Below are positions 8,684 to 18,636 of a stretch of 64,000 nucleotides of DNA, in pieces (positions within the stretch are counted from its first letter, which is position 1; each line of letters begins with the position of its first letter). The stretch is from RGIG3178 sp964533965. GTDB taxonomy: Bacteria; Bacillota; Clostridia; Christensenellales; QAND01. The notes under the pieces were generated by a model. That model was not told the DNA's origin, did no database searches, and worked only from the letters and a program-made list of their open reading frames with translations. Location: positions 1 through 64,000 of the forward strand of contig CAZHNN010000001.1 in the NCBI GenBank assembly GCA_964533965.1, in the 5' to 3' direction. Made by a program: the position numbers and the translations under genes.

Positions 8684-9822
8684 AAAAACCTCAAATAACT
8701 TCTTTTGAACTGATCATGCTGGGCGTTGGGAGTGCGCTCGTGTTCCCGTTTACCTTTATGCCGGTGTTGACAGCCCCGCCCGCCAATCAGGATGCCTGGA
8801 TCGCCAGCATATTATCGATCTTCTATATCTTCGTCCTCAGTGCCCCGTTTTTGTTGCTCATCAATCAATGCAGAGGGTTGAGCGCAAACCAAATTTCCGA
8901 AACCATTTTCGGGTCTACATTGGGCAAAATCATGATTTTGCCGATCGGATTGTTTTGCATCTATTACTTTACTGTTTTCATGGCGATCACTTCGCGATTT
9001 TTGAATATATATCTTTTCCCTAGCACGCCGACTTGGGCGCTGCACGCCTTTTTGACAATCCCCGCTTGCTATGTTGCATTCAAAGGTGCCGGCGTCATCG
9101 GGCGGCTGGCGTCTTTCATCGTGCCGTTTGCCATTTTTAGCATTGTTGCCTTTTTCCTTATGGGCATGGACAAAATGGATTTGAATGAGATACAGCCCAT
9201 TGTGGCCGATTCTTCCTTTATACAACTGAATGTGGGAGCATTTCTGACGGGAGCACGATATTCGGAGATCCTGATATTCTTCGTTTTTTCCTTCTATCTG
9301 ATGCCGAAATATAATTTCAACAAGACGTATGTGATGTCAATTGTGACGTTTGGAGTCTGCTTCTTTCTTATGGTCCTCCCTGTTCTGCTTGTGCTGGGCT
9401 CCGGCTTTGCAAAGATAACGTTTAACCCGTACTATACGTTTACACGGCAGATCGAAGCATTCGGTTTTTTGGAACGCGTGCAATCGCTAAACATGTTTGC
9501 CTGGGTGCCAATGACGATGCTCAGGCTATCCGTCTATCTGTATATGGCTTGTGAGATATTCGGAGGGATTTTCAAGACCAAATCACATAAGGGCTTTATT
9601 ATTCCGTTTGCGTTTATTGGTTTTATCATCGCACTGCTGCCGATCATGAACATCTATACTAATTTGAAAGCCATTCGATCCGACCAGGTGACGCCTCTTA
9701 CCGTCTTGCCGATCATCTTTATTATCCCAATGATTTTTGTTTTTGTATATTTAATCCGGCGGCGAAAGATAAAACCCACCGTTCAAAAAATGCAGGTATC
9801 AGGCCAATCTTCCAATACATAA
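8680..9822 (+). CDS. gerAB: Spore germination protein, GerAB/GerKB family permease-like subunit
   Basis: The B subunit of the germinant receptor, 380 residues, with about ten hydrophobic helices; it belongs to the amino-acid/polyamine/organocation transporter superfamily and is thought to bind the germinant. The FELIMLGVGSALVFPFTFMP start (first helix) and the FVYLIRRRKIK end are typical. It is the last gene of the A-C-C-B operon; start ATG 8680 overlaps the upstream stop. No clear terminator was seen in the 100 bases after the stop. Confidence 0.92.
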   Translation: MKKPQITSFELIMLGVGSALVFPFTFMPVLTAPPANQDAWIASILSIFYIFVLSAPFLLLINQCRGLSANQISETIFGSTLGKIMILPIGLFCIYYFTVFMAITSRFLNIYLFPSTPTWALHAFLTIPACYVAFKGAGVIGRLASFIVPFAIFSIVAFFLMGMDKMDLNEIQPIVADSSFIQLNVGAFLTGARYSEILIFFVFSFYLMPKYNFNKTYVMSIVTFGVCFFLMVLPVLLVLGSGFAKITFNPYYTFTRQIEAFGFLERVQSLNMFAWVPMTMLRLSVYLYMACEIFGGIFKTKSHKGFIIPFAFIGFIIALLPIMNIYTNLKAIRSDQVTPLTVLPIIFIIPMIFVFVYLIRRRKIKPTVQKMQVSGQSSNT

Positions 9823-9939
9823 CGCCAATAATACGGAATAATACAGCCACATCGTTTCTACTGTGATATAAATTGTATTTGGGGTTTGCATATTGTTAAA
9901 TATGCAACTTGAAACTACCCCGAAAATCGGTTATACTCA

Positions 9940-10012
9940 GCTTGGAAACGAAGACTTTAAAGGATCATCTGGACGCTTTCCTTTAAACGAGTTAGTAGCG
10001 TAACCGGCCGTG
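9940..10012 (+). promoter_or_regulatory. Cyclic-di-GMP-II riboswitch aptamer
   Basis: The conserved core of the c-di-GMP-II class is seen in order: GGAAAC (9944-9949), TTTAAA (9956-9961), GGACGC (9971-9976), and GAGTTAGTAGCG followed by TAACCGGCCGTG (9989-10012). GACGC can pair with GCGT(A) near the 3' end, as in this class. The 3' strand ACCGGCCG is at the same time the left arm of the terminator just downstream, giving a ligand-dependent choice. Since the aptamer uses that strand, ligand binding would be expected to prevent termination (an ON switch). The controlled gene encodes a repeat-rich surface protein, a typical c-di-GMP target in Clostridia. Confidence 0.85.
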
Positions 10013-10031
10013 TATTTCGGCCGGTTTTTTT
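10002..10031 (+). terminator. Riboswitch-controlled terminator
   Basis: ACCGGCCG (10003-10010) pairs perfectly with CGGCCGGT (10018-10025), followed by seven T. Its left arm overlaps the aptamer 3' end. It lies about 90 bases before the start codon of the surface protein. Confidence 0.85.
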
Positions 10032-10122
10032 ATATCTTGACAACGGGGTGGGTTTCATATCTCGTTGTGTCGCTATATTTCTGATGCATAGTCAAACTGT
10101 CATCATATGGGGGGCTAAACAG

Positions 10123-13100
10123 ATGAAGAAGACGAGAAAAGTATTGCTGGGCGTATTGTTGGCAACAGTAGTCCTCTTTACGGGAGTGATGACTGCGTTT
10201 GCCGCGATTGTACCTGGTAATTCAACAAACGGCATGACACAGCCCAACGGGAACAAGGGGTGGAGCATCTCCATCAATTGCCCTGGCGGTATGCAAAATG
10301 GGGATTTACTGCTCGCACAGATCGGGTTCAACGACGGCAGCGATGTAAGCACCATCACGCCTCCTTCCGGTTGGACAGCTGTTGTCAGGGGAAATCATAG
10401 TGATAATGTCGGTCAAGCCATTTATTGGCATGCCGTAACGAATGCGTCCTCGGAACCGTCCTCATATACATGGAATTTTAGCAGAAACATCGAGGCAGCA
10501 GGCGGGATTATTCGTTATTCCGGTGTTGACATTACAAATCCAATCGTGCAAAGCAGTACACACGATGATTACAACGATGATCTGACGGCAAATAGCATAA
10601 ACGCGGCTGCAAATTCACGCCTTGTTGCCTTCTATACCATTGACAAGTATGAATCTGTTTCGGATTTTTTGTCCACTCCGTCAGGCATGACGCAACGGTA
10701 TGAGTATCAGAATTCCAAAACCATTCGCATTATGGCAGCGGATCAATCCATTGGCTCCTCCGGCAGTACTGGTGACAAGGTATCGGTTGCCGAAGATGGA
10801 AATTGGTTGACATACGACGGAGACGACTACGTAGCGCAATTGGTCGATTTGAGAATTGCCCCCCCAACATATACCGTAAATTATAGTCCGGGCGCGCACG
10901 GCAACCTGGATGGTAGTTCAAGCGAAACTGTGGTATCAGGCCAAACCCCGGCGTCTGTTCCGGGCATCAGCGCTGCAAACGGGTATACATTTGCGGGTTG
11001 GTACAAGGACAGCGGAACAACGCTATTGACCAATAGCCAAGTGGATAATACCACCATTACCGCCAATACCACATTTACCGCACAGTACACAGCGATTCCC
11101 TATACCGTAGAATTCAAGCTGGATGGAAAGGGAACGTCTTCCGATACGCTCGTATTCAACCAGCACTATGGAGATCCATTCCCGCACATCCCGTCGGTTA
11201 CAGCCAATGCGCAGTATCATTTCATCGGCTGGTCGCCAAGCCTTGCTTCACCTCCCTCGACGGTAACGGGGAACGCGATTTACACGGCACAATATGAACT
11301 AAAGAAATTTACCGTATCGTTCGTTACAGACGGCCCCGGAACGCTTTCCGGTGCGGCTTCGTATCCGAACATTTCGTATGGGACAGCATGGAATAGCGCT
11401 TGGGTACCGACGCCCGTTCCAAACGGCAATGCTTACTTTGTCGGATGGCAACAGTCGTTCCCCGCAACCGTAACGGATAATTTGACCTTTACTGCGAAGT
11501 TTGAATATAAGACGCCCATCGTCCTTACTGCCAGCAGCCCGACAATTGTATACTACGGCGGACCGGTCGTCTGCACGACGTATTCGGGTCTACCGGCGGA
11601 TCTGACAATTACTGGCCTTGGCTGTGCCGGGCAGGGAACCAACGCTGGCACCTATCCCGTAGCGTTCACCATCGGCAATGTGCATCTGTACAAGGGTACA
11701 ACCGACGTAACGGATCATTACAGCATTTCCTATGTACCGGGCACGCTGACTATTTTACCCAAAGCCGCGACGATCGTAATTGACAATCTTAGCAAGACCT
11801 ACGGCGCAGCCGATCCTACGCTGTCGGCGGTCGTCTCAGGTACGGTTGGCAGCGATACGCTTAACTATACTCTGAATCGCGCAGCGGGCGAAAACGTGAA
11901 CACCTACGCGATCACGGCGACGCTTGGCAGCAACCCGAACTACGATATNNNNNNNNNNNNNNNNNNNNNNNNNNNNNNNNNNNNNNNNNNNNNNNNNNNN
12001 NNNNNNNNNNNNNNNNNNNNNNNNNNNNNNNNNNNNNNNNNNNNNNNNATGGCGTATTTACCATTAGCCAGAAGGCTGCGACGATCGTAATCGACAATCT
12101 GGGCAAGACCTACGGCGCGGCTGATCCCACGCTGACGGCAGTTGTGTCCGGAACAGTTGGCGGCGATACGCTCAATTACACGCTGCAACGCGCGGCGGGC
12201 GAAGACGTGAACACCTACGCGATCACGGCGACGCTTGGCAGCAACCCGAACTACGATATTGACGTAACCGATGGCGTATTTACCATTAGCCAGAAGGCTG
12301 CGACGATCGTAATCGACAATCTGGGTAAGATCTACGGCGCAGCTGATCCTACGCTGACGGCGGTTGTGTCCGGAACAGTTGGCAGCGATACGCTCAACTA
12401 CACGCTGCAACGCGCGGCGGGTGAAAACGTGAACGCCTACGCGATCACGGCGACGCTTGGCAGCAACCCGAACTACGCGATTTCTGTAACCGACGGCGTG
12501 CTCACCATCGGCCAGAAAGCTGCGACGATCGTAATCGACAACCTTGGCAAGACCTACGGTGCAGCCGATCCTACGCTGACGGCGGTTGTCTCGGGCACGG
12601 TCGGCAGCGATACGCTCAACTATACGCTGCAACGCGCGGCGGGTGAAAACGTGAACACCTATGCGATCACCGCGACGCTTGGCGCAAATGCAAACTATGC
12701 CATCACGGTAACAGACGGCGTGTTTACCATCACCAAACAGGCTGCCACCATTGTGGTTGACAACAAGGGCAAGACTTACGGTGATGCCGATCCTGTGTTT
12801 ACGGCGGTTGTCACTGGCAATGTAAACAACGAAACAATTGAGTATACATTCGCCCGCGCGGCAGGTGAAAACGTTGGCAGCTATGCCATACAGGCAGTGT
12901 TGCCGGTAGAATCCACGGTGAACGCGAATTACGACATCACGGTCACGAACGGTACGCTGGCCATAGATCCAAGAGCTGCGAGCATCACCATCGATAATAA
13001 GACCAAGAGATCCGGCAACGCGGATCCGGCATTTACTGCCATAGTGTCCGGAACGGTGAACGGAGATGCGCTTGTTTACAGCCTCAACCGTGAAGCAGGC

Positions 13101-13436
13101 GCAGCGGTCGGTACCTATACCATCACGGCGTCGATTGATTTCACAAACGCAGTCAACAAGAACTACGACATCACCGTGTATGACGGCACGTTGACCATCC
13201 TCAGAGTGATTACATCAACGCCGACGCCCACCGCCACGGTAACGCCCACCCCGACAGCGACGCCAACCGCAACGCCGTCGGCGGTGATCATTCCTGAGCC
13301 GAGCGTGCCGGCAAGCGGAAGCCCCTCCTCCTCATCGATGTTTATACCGATCGTGTTGGGCGGAGCGGCGCTGTTGACGCTGTTGCTTCTCATCTTCATC
13401 CTCGCAAAGAGGCGCAAGAACGAACAGGAAGAATAA
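10123..13436 (+). CDS. Large surface protein: InlB-type repeats, MBG repeats, C-terminal membrane anchor (sequence gap inside)
   Basis: A secreted, membrane-anchored adhesin-like protein of more than 1,050 residues. Signal peptide 1-29 (cleavage after AFA); an N-terminal globular domain to about residue 250; three InlB/Flg_new-type repeats of about 70 residues (each with FxGW or FVGW); then at least six MBG-type repeats of about 74 residues (222 bp), starting at 11761, 12072, 12294, 12516 and 12738 with a more divergent last copy near 12975; a Thr/Pro stalk near 13210-13290; and a hydrophobic helix followed by KRRKNEQEE. No LPXTG motif. ATG 10123 follows GGGGGG. 100 N (11949-12048) interrupt the repeats; the frames on either side do not agree with a true 100-base gap, so the gap length is a placeholder. 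Expression is probably set by the c-di-GMP-II riboswitch upstream. Confidence 0.88.
11761..13200 (+). repeat. Tandem 222-bp coding repeats (MBG-type domains)
   Basis: Each unit begins near KAATIVIDNLGKTYGAADP and ends near VTDGVFTIS. Units at 12072, 12294 and 12516 are nearly identical in DNA; the last two are diverged and one has a small insertion. The assembly gap lies within the array, so the copy number is unknown. Confidence 0.9.
11949..12048. other. Assembly gap (100 N)
   Basis: Exactly 100 N inside near-identical repeats. If one repeat ran straight through, about 15 bases would be missing; otherwise 15 plus a multiple of 222. 100 fits neither. Confidence 0.9.
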
Positions 13437-13464
13437 AGAGTAAACAATGGAATTCCTAAAGAAC

Positions 13465-13505
13465 AGAAGCCGGCAGACATACAGCTTGCCGGCTTGCTTT
13501 TTATT
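13465..13505 (+). terminator. Terminator after surface protein
   Basis: AAGCCGGCA (13467-13475) pairs with TGCCGGCTT (13487-13495), then GCTTTTTATTAT. It may serve both converging genes. Confidence 0.85.
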
Positions 13506-13522
13506 ATCTCTGTTGAGCTACG

Positions 13523-14320
13523 TTAGTCGGAGATGCCGTACTCGTTTTTGATCTGTTCGGTGGTTTTTACCTGACCTGATTGCGGCAGAAGACATGCATC
13601 CAATGCAAGAGCCGCCACGCAGCGCCCGACACAAAGGGGGGATTCCATTGCATTCACATCCAAAGATGGATCGTATTTGGCAGCCTCCGTCATACCCTCG
13701 GTCCGTACGGTGCCGGGATAGAGCGAAAACACCCGAACGTTGTACTCTTTAAGTTCATGGGCGGTATCGGCGCTCATCTTGTCGGTTGCCGCCTTGAACA
13801 CGCCATGCGAGACGTTCAGCCAATACCGGTTTGCGCTCTGATAGGAGATGTTCACAATCAGCCCATCCCGTTGCCGCGTCATGATCTTTGCCGCTTCACG
13901 GCTCATCGCATAATTAGAACGCAAGCCTACGGTATAGAAATCGTCAAACATACAGAGTGGCTGTTCCCAAAATGGCGTATTCCAAAAATACCCTCCCATG
14001 ATATGGTCGGCGCCCGCCCATGCGCTGTTGACAAGGATGTCAAGCCGCCCCTGTTCATCCATTACACGCTCAAACAGCGCGCTGTATTCTTCTTCATTCC
14101 GTACATCCAGCCGGTGCGCAATGCCGATGCCGCCCAACGCGGTGACTTCTTCGGCAGTCTTATGAATGGTCGTGCCTGCCAAAAACGGCAGCAGGCCTTC
14201 ATCCTTTTCTGTACGGCCAACCACGTAAACGGTAGAGCCGTATTCCGCCAGTCCCAAGGCAACCCCTTTGCCTATGCCCCGGCTCGCTCCGGTCACAATA
14301 GCTACTTTTCCTTTTAACAT
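13523..14320 (-). CDS. Short-chain dehydrogenase/reductase family protein with His at the catalytic Tyr position
   Basis: A 265-residue SDR protein (Rossmann fold, NAD(P) binding). The cofactor motif TGASRGIG is near the N-terminus and SLYPGTVRTEGM lies after the active site. It resembles DHRS1-like SDRs, where the active site reads YGVxKAA; here it reads HGVFKAA, encoded by CAT, so the catalytic Tyr is His while the Lys is kept. Activity may therefore be lost or changed. ATG 14320 is chosen over an upstream in-frame start (14428) because AGGAGG and GGGTG precede it and it matches family length. It follows the AraC-type regulator gene in the same direction. Confidence 0.85.
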   Translation of the reverse strand: MLKGKVAIVTGASRGIGKGVALGLAEYGSTVYVVGRTEKDEGLLPFLAGTTIHKTAEEVTALGGIGIAHRLDVRNEEEYSALFERVMDEQGRLDILVNSAWAGADHIMGGYFWNTPFWEQPLCMFDDFYTVGLRSNYAMSREAAKIMTRQRDGLIVNISYQSANRYWLNVSHGVFKAATDKMSADTAHELKEYNVRVFSLYPGTVRTEGMTEAAKYDPSLDVNAMESPLCVGRCVAALALDACLLPQSGQVKTTEQIKNEYGISD

Positions 14321-14424
14321 GGACACCCTACGCCTCCTAACAAATTTGAAGTCGGTGTGCAAAAACAATGCTGGTGTCTTTACACTACCAGTTCCGTAAG
14401 AAGAGCGCATGACGTTCCTTGCTG

Positions 14425-15264
14425 TCATTTGGGTTTGACGGGCACCAAAATCCGAATGGCTTTTCGGTCTTTTGCGTCAAACACGTTGATCATGCCGACG
14501 CCATTGGAAAGCGGCTCGACCTGCTCGATCATCATCCATCGATAATAATCATCGACAAACGTGCTGCGCATGGATAAAAGTTCCCCGTAATAGTGAAAAC
14601 ACGCGTACCAGCCTTCGGGGACGATTCGCTTTTGCAGATCGCCACCCGTGTCCTCTTCGCCAAAGAAGACGGTATACTGCCCGCTTTCATCTTCATGGCA
14701 GTTGACAACGGTATACAGCGGCTTTGCGGAATCCCATCGCTGACAGATTCCAAAGAAAGATTCGCCTGTTTGTTGCAGCTTTTGTTCGAAGTCCTCCGAG
14801 CCCTCGTCCACTTCAACATAGACACCCTGAAGCGAACGCCGGTCAAGATGCTCAAAAGTTCCCCTCAATGCCAGCGTACCTTGCGTATTGACGATGTCCC
14901 TCTCCACAACCATTAGTTTCTGTATTGTCGGAACGGAAAATCGCCCGGTTTTATAGGCCGTTGGGGAGACGCCCAGCTGCTTTTTAAACGTACGGCTGAA
15001 CACTTCGGGGTACTCGAATCCAAATTCAAAGGCGGTATCCGTCACCGAACGATGTTTTTGAACCAGGGTATCACAGGCAACAGCCAGTTTGCGGCCAAGG
15101 ATGTATTGCTTGACGCTTATCCCCGTTATGACCTTGAACAGGCGGGCAAAATGGTAGGCGGAAAAATGGAACTGTTCCGATACGCTCTTAAGCGTCAGTG
15201 CAGACGTAATGTTATCTTCGATGTGGTCAATCACATTGTTGATCAAACCAATATATAAATTCAT
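14425..15264 (-). CDS. AraC family transcriptional regulator with GyrI-like ligand-binding domain
   Basis: A 279-residue regulator. Residues about 1-105 hold the two helix-turn-helix units of AraC proteins (VSEQFHFSAYHFARLFK and the second helix ending in FSRTFKKQLGVSPTAYK). The C-terminal 150 residues resemble the GyrI/Rob effector-binding domain, which binds small molecules. ATG 15264 is preferred over ATG 15300 since GAAGGTGAG precedes it. The SDR gene lies about 100 bases downstream on the same strand and may be its target. The divergent FN3-like/amidase gene begins about 190 bases away. Confidence 0.88.
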   Translation of the reverse strand: MNLYIGLINNVIDHIEDNITSALTLKSVSEQFHFSAYHFARLFKVITGISVKQYILGRKLAVACDTLVQKHRSVTDTAFEFGFEYPEVFSRTFKKQLGVSPTAYKTGRFSVPTIQKLMVVERDIVNTQGTLALRGTFEHLDRRSLQGVYVEVDEGSEDFEQKLQQTGESFFGICQRWDSAKPLYTVVNCHEDESGQYTVFFGEEDTGGDLQKRIVPEGWYACFHYYGELLSMRSTFVDDYYRWMMIEQVEPLSNGVGMINVFDAKDRKAIRILVPVKPK

Positions 15265-15457
15265 TTTCTCACCTTCAATCAATACAAGGTCTTTATTCAT
15301 AGTATAGCAGGCGTTTTTTGTTAGTACCGGATTATGTTTAAAACAGATATTGAAAATAATAATTGTAAAATTGTATGAGCTTCACTATGATGGTGCCATA
15401 CCGGTGAAACCATTGGAAAATCCCTTTCCAGCGCATGCCGTTTTTTGAGGTGGAGCA

Positions 15458-17299
15458 TTGAAACTTCGAAGAGTCATATTTGTATCTGTTGTTTTGGGCA
15501 TGATCTGGGCCTTTTGGCCAGCGGCGTCTTCCGCGCAAGCGGCAGGCGTGAACAGCAAATTTTCTCTTACCGCGTCTACAAGACCGGGAATAACGCTTAC
15601 AGCCACGCTAAGCGAATACCATAAGGCAAAACTAAGCTGGAGCTCAGCGCAGGCTGACGGATACAAAGTATACCGAAGCACGACCAAATATGGCTCGTAC
15701 AATGTGATAGCGGATGTTGCATCCACAACCTATACCGACGAAACACTTTTGTTGGGAAAAACGTATTACTACAAGATTAGCCCGTATACAACGAAAAACG
15801 GCGTATCGGTTCCGGGCACCTATAGCAACATACGATTCGTTGCGCCCAAATGGCCGTCCATTATGTTGCGTTGCACCTTGTCGGGTACCCACGGTGCACA
15901 GCTCGGGTGGACGAAGCTATCGTATGCGGACGGGTATGAAGTGCAGAGAAGCACAAAGAAGAGCGGACCGTACAGCGTCATTGCGGATGTTACGGGCAAT
16001 GCGTTTTTGGATAAGGCTTTGGCAGCTGATACCACCTATTACTATCGCGTGCGCGCGTATGACCTTGTCAACGGCGTCAAGTTTTTCGGCAATACTTGCC
16101 CGTACAGGACGATCAAGGCCAAATGGCCGACGGTGAACCTTGCGGCCAAAGCTATGAATTACAGCAGCGTAAACCTGTCGTGGAATGCGTTGCAGGATGT
16201 CGACGGATTCGAGGTGCTGCGCAGCACAAAATCCTCCGGCGTATACGAGCCCATTGGTTTTGCCGCAACGAACACCTACACGGACACGGGGCTTTCCTCG
16301 TCCGTCTACTTTTATAAGGTCAGACCATATGTACAGGCAAACGGAGAAAAGGCATTTGGTAAATACAGCGCCTGTCAATCGGCCAAACCGTCATGGCCTA
16401 CGATTTCGATTCAGGCGGAGCAGAGCGAAAGCGGTGCGCTGCTGCAATGGAATCAACTATCCAATGCCAAGGGGTATGAGGTAGAGCGAAGCAATGTGTT
16501 TAGCGGGCCATACCAAAAGATTGGCGATACAGACGGTACGACATATGGTGACAAAGGTCTGAGCATCGGTTCGATATACTATTACCGCGTCCGGGCATAT
16601 GACGTCGTAAACGGAGTCAAGGCTTTGAGTTCTTACAGCGTACCGGTGTATATGCGGTTGTTTGAAACGCCAAAGCCGCTCGAAGGCCTTATCATAGGGA
16701 TTGATCCGGGACACCAGGCGCATGCGGACTACAACAAAGAACCTGAAGCGCCCGGCTCCGGTGTCCTCAAAGCCAAGGTATCGTCAGGCACGCGTGGCGT
16801 TGCGAGCAAGGTATACGAATATGAGGTGAACCTGTCCGTAGGGTTAAAGCTCAAGTCCATCTTGGAGAGCATGGGCGCTACTGTTGTGATGACGCGGGAA
16901 ACTAACGATATCAATATCTCCAACGCCCAGCGTGCGCAGGTGTTCAACCGGTACAAAACGGATTACGCCATCCGCCTGCACTGCAATGGCAGTTCCAACC
17001 CGACTGTGACGGGCGCATACGTGCTCATTCCGACCAAGAATCCCTATTTGCCAGAGTGCAAAAAGGCAGCCCAGCTCTTGATTGAAGCGGTGGCAAAAAC
17101 GACGGGTGCAAAAACGTACCCGTATGTGCAGCGCAGTGACCAGGCCGGGTTCAACTATTGTGAGCGGATGATACTGAACATCGAAATGGGATACATGACC
17201 AACGCAGCCGAAGACAAACACCTAGTCGATGAAAGCTATCAGCAGCGCATGGCAGAAGGGATCGCAAACGGGATATTGTCGTATTCTGGCGTAGAATGA
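15458..17299 (+). CDS. Secreted N-acetylmuramoyl-L-alanine amidase with four FN3-like repeats
   Basis: A 613-residue secreted cell-wall hydrolase. Signal peptide 1-29 (ending near AQAA); four repeats of about 95 residues, each with a W-P start, an ADGYEVxRS core and a YYYRVRAY strand, of fibronectin type III character; then a C-terminal amidase_3 domain from about residue 405. Zinc and catalytic residues are visible: DPGH, the Glu in YEYEVNL, the His in RLHCNG and the Glu in NIEMGYMTN. It should cleave the bond between MurNAc and L-Ala. TTG 15458 follows GAGGTGGAG. The FN3-like repeats resemble those in the deacetylase at 58.5-60.4 kb. Confidence 0.92.
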   Translation: MKLRRVIFVSVVLGMIWAFWPAASSAQAAGVNSKFSLTASTRPGITLTATLSEYHKAKLSWSSAQADGYKVYRSTTKYGSYNVIADVASTTYTDETLLLGKTYYYKISPYTTKNGVSVPGTYSNIRFVAPKWPSIMLRCTLSGTHGAQLGWTKLSYADGYEVQRSTKKSGPYSVIADVTGNAFLDKALAADTTYYYRVRAYDLVNGVKFFGNTCPYRTIKAKWPTVNLAAKAMNYSSVNLSWNALQDVDGFEVLRSTKSSGVYEPIGFAATNTYTDTGLSSSVYFYKVRPYVQANGEKAFGKYSACQSAKPSWPTISIQAEQSESGALLQWNQLSNAKGYEVERSNVFSGPYQKIGDTDGTTYGDKGLSIGSIYYYRVRAYDVVNGVKALSSYSVPVYMRLFETPKPLEGLIIGIDPGHQAHADYNKEPEAPGSGVLKAKVSSGTRGVASKVYEYEVNLSVGLKLKSILESMGATVVMTRETNDINISNAQRAQVFNRYKTDYAIRLHCNGSSNPTVTGAYVLIPTKNPYLPECKKAAQLLIEAVAKTTGAKTYPYVQRSDQAGFNYCERMILNIEMGYMTNAAEDKHLVDESYQQRMAEGIANGILSYSGVE

Positions 17300-17309
17300 T
17301 ATCCCTTTG

Positions 17310-17795
17310 TTACATAAACCAGCTGAACCAAAGCTTGCGGTTCAGCGTTTCCTTTTCGCGAAGATCATCTTCATCCACCTCGCCCAAAAAAGCAAGCAGC
17401 ACTTTTCTGTAGCAAGTCATGTTCGGGCAATACAGCTTGCTGCGGAACACGGCCATATCATCGCCGTTGAGCACCTTCATCAACGCCGCCGCGACACCGG
17501 CGGACCGGGAAATACCCGCTTCGCAGTGGACGATGATCCTCTTTACCTTATCCTTCACTTTTTCAACGAATTGGCGGATCGATTCGGCATCCCCATCCGT
17601 TATGCACAGTCCAAAAACGCCGTCGGCCACCACATCGTCGAACTTTAGTTTGAGGGTGGCCTTGATCCAAGGCGATTTTGCAAACGCATTATTCTCAAGA
17701 CGGTGGTCTGTGATGGAGATGATGGCGGTATCCGGCCTGTTTTTTCGAAAGGATTCGCTTCGCGCATCCGAGCGGTTCATGATCACAATTTCCAT
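17310..17795 (-). CDS. Dual-specificity/tyrosine phosphatase-like protein
   Basis: A 161-residue protein with the P-loop of cysteine-based phosphatases, HCEAGISRSAG (HCx5R), near residues 89-99. The upstream Asp in DDVVADGVFG or ITDGDAES could act as general acid. ATG 17795 is preferred because AAAGGAAG precedes it; an open frame to 17951 has no site. The gene converges with the amidase gene, stops 10 bases apart. Substrate unknown; the small size fits bacterial dual-specificity phosphatases. Confidence 0.82.
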   Translation of the reverse strand: MEIVIMNRSDARSESFRKNRPDTAIISITDHRLENNAFAKSPWIKATLKLKFDDVVADGVFGLCITDGDAESIRQFVEKVKDKVKRIIVHCEAGISRSAGVAAALMKVLNGDDMAVFRSKLYCPNMTCYRKVLLAFLGEVDEDDLREKETLNRKLWFSWFM

Positions 17796-18091
17796 TGCAT
17801 ATGCACTTCCTTTTAGCGGTTTCCCAAACGGTGTCCGAGTGTTCCAATACTGTATCCATACTATACAGATGCGCATGTTCTGGTTCAATGAGGAAATAAC
17901 TATTTCGGTAGACTTTGGGGCTTCCGTTCGGTCAGAGCAGTACCTTGACAATGGAATAGCTCGGGATTATCATATTTTGTAAGACAGGTATTCGAATGTT
18001 GAATGAATTATTATTATCATTGATTTAGAAATGAGAACCCAGAATCGAAACCGTTCGATTTTAAACATTATTATGTCGGGAGGAAAAGATC

Positions 18092-18625
18092 ATGGACAAT
18101 GAAACACTCGAAGTATTAAAAAACAGAAGGAGTATCCGCAAGTTCAAGCCGGAGCAGATCACCGATGAAGAGCTGAACGCTGTCTTGGAAGCTGGCACAT
18201 ATGCTCCCACCGCTGCAGGCCGACAATCCCCCATCATTATCGCCGTGCAGGATCCTAAGGTGATACACAGGCTTTCACAGATGAACAGGAGTATCGCCGG
18301 CAGGGATACCGACACTTACTATGGAGCGCCGACGGTACTGCTCGTGCTTGGCGACGCATCCTTTGGAACCTATGTCGAGGACTGCAGCTGCGTGTTGTGC
18401 AACATGCTCAACGCCGCCTATGCCATAGGCCTCGGTTCCTGCTGGATTGCCCGCGAAAAGGAGATGTTCCTCACCGATGAGGGCAAGGAAATGCTAAAAT
18501 CCTGGGGCATTCAGGGGAACTATATGGGCGTGGGAGCGTGCTTGTTGGGCTACCCCGATTGCGAACATCCCGAACCGAAACCACGCAAAGAGGACTATGT
18601 TATTCGGATAAAGGAACAGAGATAA
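18092..18625 (+). CDS. Nitroreductase family protein
   Basis: A 177-residue FMN-dependent oxidoreductase of the nitroreductase family. The N-terminal RRSIRKF motif contacts the FMN phosphate; APTAAGRQSP and the GLGSCWI and GYP segments are typical. Such enzymes use NAD(P)H to reduce nitro compounds, quinones or flavins; the natural substrate is unknown. GGGAGG precedes ATG 18092. It is a single gene ended by a hairpin shared with the converging acetyltransferase gene. Confidence 0.9.
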   Translation: MDNETLEVLKNRRSIRKFKPEQITDEELNAVLEAGTYAPTAAGRQSPIIIAVQDPKVIHRLSQMNRSIAGRDTDTYYGAPTVLLVLGDASFGTYVEDCSCVLCNMLNAAYAIGLGSCWIAREKEMFLTDEGKEMLKSWGIQGNYMGVGACLLGYPDCEHPEPKPRKEDYVIRIKEQR

Positions 18626-18636
18626 CCGTGGTTGAA

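Noticed and set aside
11761..13200. Regular repeats considered as a CRISPR array
   Set aside because: Units of 222 bases are in frame and encode MBG-type domains; there are no short repeats with unique spacers.
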